A DNA stretch of 32,630 nt, taken from assembly GCA_902798425.1 (NCBI GenBank), contig CADBWR010000027.1:1-32630 (forward strand). The letters run 5' to 3'. The position numbers and the translations under genes are program-made. The stretch is from an uncultured Bacteroidales bacterium. GTDB taxonomy: Bacteria; Bacteroidota; Bacteroidia; Bacteroidales; Bacteroidaceae. Under the pieces are notes generated by a model. That model was given only the letters and a program-made list of their open reading frames with translations, ran no database searches and was not told the origin of the DNA. Below, piece after piece: positions 7,366 through 14,092 of the stretch; the stretch's first letter is position 1; each line of letters opens with the position of its first letter.

Positions 7366-8175
7366 GAGAATCATCCAGGCAAAGATGATGGTGACGACAG
7401 GATTCAGGTAGACATAGTTGGTGGCCACAACAGCCCCTAACTTTTTCAGTACCCAATTCCATGCCAGGAAGCATACCATAGAGGCTATGCAGCCCAGAAA
7501 CAGCAGGTTCCAGATGAGTTGAGGCTGTGTAGCAAGCAGTTCTATGCCTAGTCCTGGTCGCCAAATATAATAAGGTATCATGGACAGCAGGCCATAGAAG
7601 AAGACCTTGCGCGTAATAAACATGGTACCATAACGACTGCTGGCGCGAATCATGAGCAGGCTGTATACGCCCCAGCAGAGTGCGGCGCTGAAAGCCAACA
7701 GGTCGCCATAGGGGGAAAGGTGCAGTACAAAATGCCCGTTCAGCACCACCAGTACCACGCCAACAGCTGCCATCAGCGTACCCAGCGACTGCCTCTTGTT
7801 AAGCCGTTGAGACTTGTAGAAGATGGAGATGAGTGCAGTTGCCACGAGTGGACTAAGGCTGACAAGGAGCGATGTGTTGGTTGTCGTCGTGTAGTTCATG
7901 GCGCTGTTCTCTGTCAGGAAGTAGAGCGAGCCACCCGTTACGCCCAATGCTGCCATGAGCAGCTCATCCTGCCAAGATGAGGCTATCCATCGGATGCCCT
8001 TAGTGAGACAGTAGCCCAGTAGCAGCGCATAGGCTATGATGAAGCGCAGCGTAAAAATCTGTGCGGGCGACAGTCCACCCAGCAGCAATAGTTTGGTGAA
8101 TACAAACGTAGAGCCCCATATTGCTACAACTATGAAGGCTACAGCATGATAGAGTATTTGCTTTTGTGTTGTCAT
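7282..8175 (-). CDS. EamA/DMT-superfamily transporter
   Basis: About 297 residues with ten hydrophobic segments arranged as two repeats of five, the EamA arrangement. Each half carries the family signature: an AIWGSTFVFTK-like first helix, GDLLAFSAALCWGVYS at the start of repeat two, and NPVVTIIFAWMILSEQIT near the end. It should be an inner-membrane exporter or importer of small metabolites; the substrate cannot be told. I start it at the ATG at 8175 rather than an in-frame TTG 12 bases upstream, because that TTG is part of the promoter element TACCTTTG. It is divergent from the DUF2851 operon, and nothing nearby suggests a shared pathway. Confidence 0.88.
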   Translation of the reverse strand: MTTQKQILYHAVAFIVVAIWGSTFVFTKLLLLGGLSPAQIFTLRFIIAYALLLGYCLTKGIRWIASSWQDELLMAALGVTGGSLYFLTENSAMNYTTTTNTSLLVSLSPLVATALISIFYKSQRLNKRQSLGTLMAAVGVVLVVLNGHFVLHLSPYGDLLAFSAALCWGVYSLLMIRASSRYGTMFITRKVFFYGLLSMIPYYIWRPGLGIELLATQPQLIWNLLFLGCIASMVCFLAWNWVLKKLGAVVATNYVYLNPVVTIIFAWMILSEQITIYLLLGTALILLGMYLADKKKK

Positions 8176-8184
8176 TTTCTGCTG

Positions 8185-8192
8185 CAAAGGTA
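8185..8192 (-). promoter_or_regulatory. Promoter -7 element of the EamA gene
   Basis: The minus-strand octamer TACCTTTG fits TAnnTTTG and ends 9 bp before the ATG, so the mRNA would have almost no leader. No good TTTG is seen at the -33 position, so the call rests on one element. Confidence 0.5.
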
Positions 8193-8294
8193 CTAAAATA
8201 ATCTTATTATGCCGCTATTCTCTCCTAAAAGAGTATAAAAAATTAGTTTAGCTGATGAATCATCCGAAACTTATCGGGAAAAGTTGGCTTTCCT

Positions 8295-8326
8295 TTTGGT
8301 TCTTTACTCGCTTATTCGTAACTTTG
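8295..8326 (+). promoter_or_regulatory. Promoter of the DUF2851-dprA-ung operon
   Basis: TTTG at 8295-8298, a 20-bp spacer and TAACTTTG at 8319-8326 match the Bacteroidetes consensus. The element lies inside an upstream in-frame extension, which argues that translation starts at the ATG at 8347. Confidence 0.8.
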
Positions 8327-8346
8327 CAGCAGAATTAGAATCTGAT

Positions 8347-9645
8347 ATGGAACAACTGCTGCACTATTGCTGGAAACACAAGATGTGGCCTATTGGCGGC
8401 ATGCAGACCACCGATGGTCAGGAGGTAGAAGTCATTGACCCTGGCCTGCACAACCGAAACAGTGGGCCTGACTTCTTCAATGCCAAGGTGAAGATTGGCG
8501 GTACATTATGGGTAGGCAATGTAGAGATTCACGACAAGTCCAGCGACTGGTACTTACATGGCCACGACCACGACGAACATTACAATAATGTGGTGCTGCA
8601 CGTGGTGGCTGTTGCCGACCGCGACGTACAGATGCAGTCGGGCCACTTCGTGCCGCAGACGTGTCTGACAGTTCCTCCGTCTGTTTACGACAACTACGAG
8701 GAACTGCTGCGCACCGATGTGTATCCACCGTGCTACCGCATCATTCCTGACCTGACACGCCTGACTATCCACTCCTGGATGGCTGCCCTGCAAACGGAGC
8801 GCTTGGAACAGAAGACCATAGCCATTGAACAACGCGTCAAGCAGGCTGGCGGCTCGTGGGAAGATGCCTATTTCCAGACTATGGCACGCAACTACGGTTT
8901 TGGCATCAATGGCGATGCCTTCGAGGAGTGGGCGCGTCATATACCTTTGCAGGCTGTTGGCAAGCACCGTGACAACTTGTTTCAGATAGAGGCTATCTTC
9001 ATGGGACAGGCAGGACTGCTGGAGCTGAGCGCTGTCCCTGAGCACTACCAGAAGGATGCACTCAACGAGGGTTATTTCAGTAAGTTGCGCAATGAGTACC
9101 AGTATCTGGCTCACAAGTTCTCGCTGACGCCGATGAATGCCCAGCTGTGGCGCTTTCTGCGACTGCGTCCGCAGAACTTCCCTCACATCCGTATTGCCCA
9201 GTTGGCTAACCTCTACTACCAACGGAAGGCAGGCCTTTCGGCACTCATCGACTGCCAGGACATGCCAGCGATGGCCGAGATGCTGCGTACGCAGGTGACA
9301 CCCTATTGGGAGACGCACTACACCTTTGGCTCTGAGAGCTTTCGCAATGCCAAGCACCTGTCGCCGTTCTCCATCAATCTGCTGATGATCAACACCTGTG
9401 TACCTATGCTCTTTGCCTACGGGCGCCACAGCATGAAGGAGGCACTCTGCGACCGTGCCTTTGACATTCTGGAGCAGTTGAAGGCTGAGAACAACCACAT
9501 CATCCGCATGTGGAAAGAGTGCGGACTGGACGTCAAGAGTGCTGGCGACTCGCAAGCCCTTATCCAGCTGAAGAAAGAGTATTGCGACAAGAAGGAATGT
9601 CTGCGCTGTCGCATCGGTTATGAATATCTGCGCGCTTCACGCTAA
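8347..9645 (+). CDS. DUF2851 family protein
   Basis: The 432-residue protein matches the DUF2851 family found across Bacteroidetes. The N-terminal motifs are clear: EQLLHYCWKHKMWP, TTDGQEVEVIDPG, NSGPDFFNAKVKIGG and GNVEIHDKSSDWYLHGH. The spacing of Asp, Asn and His recalls a metal-dependent nuclease-like fold, but no function has been shown that I know of. A cysteine group lies near the C-terminus (CDKKECLRC). An ATG 63 bases upstream is in frame but precedes or overlaps the promoter, so the start at 8347 is preferred. It heads a six-gene operon with dprA and ung, so a link to DNA metabolism is possible but unproven. Confidence 0.9.
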   Translation: MEQLLHYCWKHKMWPIGGMQTTDGQEVEVIDPGLHNRNSGPDFFNAKVKIGGTLWVGNVEIHDKSSDWYLHGHDHDEHYNNVVLHVVAVADRDVQMQSGHFVPQTCLTVPPSVYDNYEELLRTDVYPPCYRIIPDLTRLTIHSWMAALQTERLEQKTIAIEQRVKQAGGSWEDAYFQTMARNYGFGINGDAFEEWARHIPLQAVGKHRDNLFQIEAIFMGQAGLLELSAVPEHYQKDALNEGYFSKLRNEYQYLAHKFSLTPMNAQLWRFLRLRPQNFPHIRIAQLANLYYQRKAGLSALIDCQDMPAMAEMLRTQVTPYWETHYTFGSESFRNAKHLSPFSINLLMINTCVPMLFAYGRHSMKEALCDRAFDILEQLKAENNHIIRMWKECGLDVKSAGDSQALIQLKKEYCDKKECLRCRIGYEYLRASR

Positions 9646-9670
9646 CTGATAACTGATAATTGATAATTGA
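9643..9670. repeat. Heptamer tandem repeat at a stop codon (TAA(C/T)TGA x4)
   Basis: Four contiguous units, two TAACTGA and two TAATTGA, occupy the gap between DUF2851 and the thioesterase. The TAA of the first unit is the DUF2851 stop codon. Confidence 0.9.
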
Positions 9671-9673
9671 GAA

Positions 9674-10084
9674 ATGAGCAAATACATCTACGAAACACGC
9701 ATGGAGGTACGTGACTATGAATGTGACATTGAAGGCATCGTCAACAATGCCAACTACCTCCACTATACAGAGCATACGCGCCACCTGTTTCTGAAACACT
9801 GTGGACTGAGCTTTGCTGAGATGCACGAGAAAGGTGTCGATGCCGTAGTGGCACGCATGAACCTGCAGTACAAGACTCCGCTACGCTGCGACGACGAGTT
9901 TATCTCCCGCCTGTGGCTGGAGAAGCAGGGCATCAAGTATGTCTTCCATCAGGATATCTTCCGTGCCTCTGACGAGGCGCTCTGTTTCCGCGGCGACATC
10001 ACACTGGTATGCCTGGTCAATGGCCGACTCAGCGGCAGTGAGGACTACGACCGTGCCTTTGCGCCCTATTTGCCGAAAGAGTAA
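9674..10084 (+). CDS. Hotdog-fold acyl-CoA thioesterase (YbgC/FadM type)
   Basis: The 136-residue protein has the length and signature of 4-hydroxybenzoyl-CoA-type thioesterases. RDYECDIEGIVNNANYLHY (about 13-31) contains the expected active-site Asp (D18) and the Gly/Asn turn. Such cytoplasmic enzymes hydrolyse acyl-CoA or acyl-ACP thioesters; the acyl group cannot be predicted. Its stop codon shares one base with the next gene's ATG (TAATG), so the two are translationally coupled. It follows DUF2851 across a heptamer repeat. Confidence 0.87.
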   Translation: MSKYIYETRMEVRDYECDIEGIVNNANYLHYTEHTRHLFLKHCGLSFAEMHEKGVDAVVARMNLQYKTPLRCDDEFISRLWLEKQGIKYVFHQDIFRASDEALCFRGDITLVCLVNGRLSGSEDYDRAFAPYLPKE

Positions 10085-10764
10085 TGACAGAGACTACATC
10101 ATTATGGACGGGACCGTCGCCCCAGACATTTATCTTCGATCTGGATGGTACACTGCTGGACACCTTGCGTGACTTGGCAGCATCTGTCAACTATGCCCTG
10201 CAAACCTGTGGCATGCCCCAGCATAGCATTGACGACGTGCGCCGCTTTGTAGGCAATGGCGTTAGACTGCTCATGGAGCGTGCCGTACCCGATGGTGCTG
10301 CCAATCCACAGTTTGAACAGGCCTTTGCCACCTTCCGCCAGCACTATATGCAACACTCGCTGGACACGACACGTCCCTATGAGGGTGTCCTGGAGATGCT
10401 GCAGGCTCTGCGAGCCCGTGGCTGTCGAACGGCAGTGGTCAGCAACAAGTTCTATGCTGCCACGCAGGAGTTGTGTCGCCATTTCTTTGCCGACAGCATC
10501 GAGGTGGCCATTGGCGAGCATGAGGCAGAAGGCATTCGCAAGAAACCAGCTCCCGACACCGTCAACGAGGCTTTGCGACAGTTGGGCGTCAGTCGTGAAG
10601 AGGCCGTCTATGTGGGCGATAGTGATGTCGACGTGGCGACAGCAGCAGCCAGTGGCATGCCGTGCATCAGCGTGCTGTGGGGCTTCCGCGACCGCGAGTT
10701 TCTGGTGGCACATGGTGCCACCCGCTTTATCAGTCATCCCAGTGAATTACTAACGATTCTATAA
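10084..10764 (+). CDS. HAD-family phosphatase (phosphoglycolate phosphatase-like)
   Basis: The 226-residue protein has all HAD motifs in order: FDLDGTLLDT (nucleophile D19, D21), VVSNK for motif II, a lysine in RKPAPDT, and YVGDSDVDVATAAASG for the acidic pair. The helical cap between motifs I and II fits the Gph/PGP subgroup. The likely role is hydrolysis of a small phosphorylated metabolite such as 2-phosphoglycolate. The substrate is inferred; many HAD enzymes of this type are promiscuous. It is coupled to the thioesterase upstream and lies 3 bp before dprA. Confidence 0.9.
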   Translation: MTETTSLWTGPSPQTFIFDLDGTLLDTLRDLAASVNYALQTCGMPQHSIDDVRRFVGNGVRLLMERAVPDGAANPQFEQAFATFRQHYMQHSLDTTRPYEGVLEMLQALRARGCRTAVVSNKFYAATQELCRHFFADSIEVAIGEHEAEGIRKKPAPDTVNEALRQLGVSREEAVYVGDSDVDVATAAASGMPCISVLWGFRDREFLVAHGATRFISHPSELLTIL

Positions 10765-10767
10765 GCC

Positions 10768-11886
10768 ATGCAGGAAGAAGAGATATACTATACCTTGGCG
10801 CTGACACGCATGATGGGCTTTAACTTTCAGACAGCCCTGCTGCTCTACCGCGAATTGGGTGGAGGCAAGGCAGTCTATGACCATCGTATGGACATCGGTG
10901 ACGTTATGCCTGATGTCACGCCGCGGCTGCGCGAGTCGATGAAGAACTGGGACGATGCCCTTCGACGTGCTGCTGCCGAGATGGAGTTCATGCAGAAAGG
11001 TGGCATCCGTGCACTGTGTATGAATGATGCCGACTATCCTCAGCGCCTCCGTGAGTGCGCTGACGCCCCCATCGTACTCTATTATAAAGGTACTGCCGAC
11101 CTCAACCAGCAACGAGTCATCGATATTGTCGGCACGCGCCACTGTACCACCTATGGTCAGGATTTGATACAGCACTTCGTCAGCGACCTCAAACGTTTGC
11201 TCCCTGGCGTGCTGATAGTCAGCGGACTGGCATACGGCATAGACATCTGTGCTCATCGCAATGCCTTGGCGAATGGTTTTGCGACAGTAGGAGTGTTGGC
11301 CCATGGTCTTGATCAGATCTATCCGCCTCGCCATCGCGACACGGCCATAGAGATGATTAGGCAAGGCGGACTGCTCACAGAGTATATGAGTCAGACGGAG
11401 GCTCTGCCCAACAACTTCCGCCAGCGCAACCGTATTGTGGCAGGCATGAGCGATGCCACCATTCTCGTGGAGAGTGCCTACAAGGGTGGGGGACTCATCA
11501 CCTGTCGTATTGCCCAGGAATATGGGCGCGACGTCTTTGCCTTCCCAGGAGCGGTAGGAATGCCTGCCAGCGAAGGATGTAACAAGATTATCCGCGACAA
11601 TATGGCGGCACTCATCACCTCTGCTGCCGACTTCCTGGAGTCTGTGGGGTGGCATACAGCTACGGCGCGCCCTGATGTGGTGGAGCGCCAGCTGTTCCCT
11701 GACCTCACTGCCGATGAACAGCGCGTTGTCGATCTGCTGCAGCAGACCAACGACTTGCAGCTGAACATCCTCAGCGTGCGTAGCAATATCACCATCAGTC
11801 AGCTCACCGCCTTGCTCTTCACGCTGGAGATGAAGGGCATCGTCAAACCATTGGCAGGCGGTATTTATCACCTTATTAATGCTTAA
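10768..11886 (+). CDS. dprA: DNA-processing protein DprA
   Basis: The 372-residue protein carries the DprA Rossmann-like core. YPQRLRECADAPIVLYYKG precedes it; then come IVGTRHCTTYGQ, VSGLAYGIDICAH, LAHGLDQIYPPRH and RQRNRIVAGMSDATILVES. A C-terminal winged helix is present at about 305-370. DprA binds incoming single-stranded DNA and loads RecA in natural transformation. It is widely kept in Bacteroidetes whether or not competence is known. It lies 3 bp after the HAD gene and before ung, so the operon joins DNA uptake/repair genes with metabolic ones. Its last codons run into a heptamer repeat. Confidence 0.95.
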   Translation: MQEEEIYYTLALTRMMGFNFQTALLLYRELGGGKAVYDHRMDIGDVMPDVTPRLRESMKNWDDALRRAAAEMEFMQKGGIRALCMNDADYPQRLRECADAPIVLYYKGTADLNQQRVIDIVGTRHCTTYGQDLIQHFVSDLKRLLPGVLIVSGLAYGIDICAHRNALANGFATVGVLAHGLDQIYPPRHRDTAIEMIRQGGLLTEYMSQTEALPNNFRQRNRIVAGMSDATILVESAYKGGGLITCRIAQEYGRDVFAFPGAVGMPASEGCNKIIRDNMAALITSAADFLESVGWHTATARPDVVERQLFPDLTADEQRVVDLLQQTNDLQLNILSVRSNITISQLTALLFTLEMKGIVKPLAGGIYHLINA

Positions 11887-11917
11887 TGCTTAATTCTTAA
11901 TGCTTAATTCGTAATGA
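11876..11917. repeat. Heptamer tandem repeat from the dprA 3' end to the ung start
   Basis: Six units in register: TTAATGC at 11876 and 11883, TTAATTC at 11890, TTAATGC at 11897, TTAATTC at 11904 and GTAATGA at 11911. The dprA stop TAA is in the second unit and the ung ATG is in the last. Confidence 0.92.
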
Positions 11918-12579
11918 ATGTACAGATAGAATCCACATGGAAGGAGCACCTGCAAGAGGAGTTTGAGAAGCCATACTTCCAACAGCTCACGGCATCCGTG
12001 CGCCAGGAGTATACCACGACAACCTGCTATCCGCCAGGAGCCTTGATTTTCAATGCCTTCAACCTCTGTCCTTTCGACAAGGTGAAGGTGGTCATCATTG
12101 GTCAGGACCCTTACCACGAACCAGGTCAGGCCCATGGGCTGAGCTTCTCCGTGCAGGACGGCATACTGTTTCCGCCCTCCCTGCAGAACATCTTCAAAGA
12201 GATACAGCAAGACCTGGGGACACCGATGCCCTCCAGTGGTAATCTGACGCGATGGGCAGAACAGGGCGTCTTGTTGCTCAACGCCACACTGACTGTCCGT
12301 GCCCACCAGGCCAACAGTCACTCTGCATTAGGTTGGCAGACGTTTACGGATGCAGCCATCCGCGCCTTGGCAGCCCATCGCCATCATCTGGTGTATATGC
12401 TATGGGGTGGCTATGCACGTTCAAAGGCGAAGATGATTGACCAGCAACAGAATCTCGTGCTGGAGTCTGTCCACCCCTCACCGCTCTCTGCCAATCGTGG
12501 CGGCTGGTTCGGTCAGCATCAGTTCTCCCGCTGCAATCAGTATCTGCAGGAAAATGGCATGGAGCCCATCAGATGGTAA
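11914..12579 (+). CDS. ung: Uracil-DNA glycosylase, family 1
   Basis: The 221-residue protein has the family 1 motifs GQDPYHEPGQAHGLSFSV (water-activating Asp 65) and HPSPLSANRGGWFG (His 187 with the DNA-intercalating loop). It excises uracil from DNA arising from cytosine deamination or dUTP misincorporation, starting base-excision repair in the cytoplasm. Length is normal for the family. It follows dprA in the same operon across a heptamer repeat that reaches its start codon. Confidence 0.96.
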   Translation: MNVQIESTWKEHLQEEFEKPYFQQLTASVRQEYTTTTCYPPGALIFNAFNLCPFDKVKVVIIGQDPYHEPGQAHGLSFSVQDGILFPPSLQNIFKEIQQDLGTPMPSSGNLTRWAEQGVLLLNATLTVRAHQANSHSALGWQTFTDAAIRALAAHRHHLVYMLWGGYARSKAKMIDQQQNLVLESVHPSPLSANRGGWFGQHQFSRCNQYLQENGMEPIRW

Positions 12580-12610
12580 ATAGTTAAATTGTAAACAGTC
12601 CAATAGTCCA

Positions 12611-13204
12611 ATGAACAAGGTTCCTCCTATATTAGAAGTCGGCGGTGTGCTGATATCCTCGGAAATCATCACGGAGTGTTTTTGCTGTGACTACGAGAAG
12701 TGCAAGGGCATCTGTTGTGTAGAAGGCGATGCTGGCGCACCTGTTACTCTTGACGAGATAGCTGACATAGAAGATTGTCTTGACACCGTCTGGCCCGACC
12801 TCTCTGCTTCCGCACAAAGTGTTATCGACAAACAGGGAGTAGCCTATGCCGACCGTGATGGTGACATGGTGACGAGTATCGTGCGGGGTAAAGACTGCGT
12901 ATTTACTTGCTATGATGGCGATAACTGCCTATGTGCATTAGAGAAAGCCTATCGCAATGGCAAGACACACTTCTGCAAGCCCATCAGTTGTTCGCTATAC
13001 CCTATCCGTGAAAAGAACTTCGGCAACGGACTCATAGGTCTGAACTACCACCGTTGGGAGGTCTGCCGCGATGCTATAGAAAAAGGGAAGGCGCTGGGCC
13101 TTCCCGTCTATCAGTTTCTGAAGGAACCGCTCATTCGCCGCTTTGGTGAGGCGTGGTATCAGGAGCTCTGCGAAGTAGCAGCTCAGCTAACGGCTAATAG
13201 CTAA
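12611..13204 (+). CDS. DUF3109 family cysteine-rich protein
   Basis: The 197-residue protein matches DUF3109. It has a cysteine cluster near the N-terminus (C23, C25, C26, C31, C35, C36) and more cysteines in FTCYDGDNCLCALE, HFCKPISCSLYP and WEVC. The pattern resembles iron-sulphur or zinc-binding proteins of the YkgJ (CxxCxxCC) group, so metal binding is likely; the reaction is unknown. It is the last gene of the plus-strand operon. It is separated from ung by 31 bp of short repeat sequence and converges on the AraC gene with 3 bp between the stop codons. Confidence 0.88.
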   Translation: MNKVPPILEVGGVLISSEIITECFCCDYEKCKGICCVEGDAGAPVTLDEIADIEDCLDTVWPDLSASAQSVIDKQGVAYADRDGDMVTSIVRGKDCVFTCYDGDNCLCALEKAYRNGKTHFCKPISCSLYPIREKNFGNGLIGLNYHRWEVCRDAIEKGKALGLPVYQFLKEPLIRRFGEAWYQELCEVAAQLTANS

Positions 13205-13213
13205 TTGCTAACA
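13186..13213. repeat. Heptamer tandem repeat across convergent stop codons (GCTAAnn x4)
   Basis: Units GCTAACG, GCTAATA, GCTAATT and GCTAACA are contiguous. The DUF3109 stop codon and the AraC gene stop codon on the other strand both fall inside the array, so the C-terminal residues of both proteins are repeat-encoded. Confidence 0.9.
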
Positions 13214-14092
13214 GCTCTCTTTCCGATATTCCGAAGGACTGACGCCAACGTGTTCCTTGAAGTACTTCCCTAAGAACGACTGGTTGGGGAAGTGCAGCTC
13301 GTCGGTAATCTCCTTGATGCTCTTTGGCGAGTTCTTCAGCAGCACGCGTATCTCCAGAATGACATAGCTGTCTATCCACTCGTTGGGTGTACGCTTGCTG
13401 ACGCTCTTCACCACCTCAGAGAGGTATTTGGGTGTGATGCTTAGCGCTTGTGCATACCAGCCTACACGGCGCTCTGTCCGGTAGTTCTCCTGGAGCAGGG
13501 TGATAAAGCGTGCAAAGATAATGTCACTGCGGTTTTGCTTCTTACCAGTGCTCTGCTCTATGCGATAGATGACACCCGACATGTCATAGAACATAGCCAG
13601 CAGCAAGGCCTGCACCAGTTCTGTGCGGTAGTGATGGCTCTCGTCAGCCATCTTCTTGCGGATGGTCTGGTAGAAGTTGTCATAGGTTTGGATCTCTTGA
13701 GGTGTCAGACTCACCACGGGGTTGTTCATGGAGAAAAGCAGCAGCGACGACACGTTCTTGACGTTCTGCACAAAACCATGATAGAACTGTGTGCTCAGCA
13801 TGATGCACAGACACTCGAAATCGTCGGATGGCTGGTAGTTGTCAACGATATGACGCTCAGAGATAAAGAACAGGTCCCCTGGACGCACCGTCTGTTCACG
13901 GGTGTCTATACTATAGGTCGCCTTTCCCTTGCGGCATAGTGCCATGATGATGAAGTTCAAGCGTTGAGGCTCTTTGGAGATAGAAGCATGGGCTATCTGG
14001 TCTGTCAGTACCAGACCGTCTGGCAAGTATAGGGCGTTGCCCCATTCGCGTGCTTGCTCCAATGTTGTGTCAATGATATTTTTGTTTACCAT
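13208..14092 (-). CDS. AraC-family transcriptional regulator
   Basis: The 294-residue protein has an N-terminal cupin-like sensing half, including YSIDTREQTVRPGDLFFIS near 80-98. The C-terminal AraC DNA-binding domain (about 190-293) has two helix-turn-helix units, with SITPKYLSEVVKSVSKRTPNEWI and FPNQSFLGKYFKEHVGVSPSEYR. It presumably senses a small ligand and activates transcription. The start overlaps the end of the GH95 gene by 7 bases, so the two are co-transcribed and the regulator probably controls this carbohydrate locus; that link is inferred. Confidence 0.92.
   Translation of the reverse strand: MVNKNIIDTTLEQAREWGNALYLPDGLVLTDQIAHASISKEPQRLNFIIMALCRKGKATYSIDTREQTVRPGDLFFISERHIVDNYQPSDDFECLCIMLSTQFYHGFVQNVKNVSSLLLFSMNNPVVSLTPQEIQTYDNFYQTIRKKMADESHHYRTELVQALLLAMFYDMSGVIYRIEQSTGKKQNRSDIIFARFITLLQENYRTERRVGWYAQALSITPKYLSEVVKSVSKRTPNEWIDSYVILEIRVLLKNSPKSIKEITDELHFPNQSFLGKYFKEHVGVSPSEYRKESC

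Noticed and set aside
8284-8346. An N-terminal extension of DUF2851
   Set aside because: The promoter elements lie within it, and the family's conserved start (MEQLLHYCWKHK) begins at 8347.
8554-9555. A long open frame antisense to DUF2851
   Set aside because: DUF2851 on the plus strand has clear family motifs and a promoter; the antisense frame has none and reflects codon bias.
10759-11871. A 370-codon frame antisense to dprA
   Set aside because: It mirrors dprA almost exactly and shows no protein family features.
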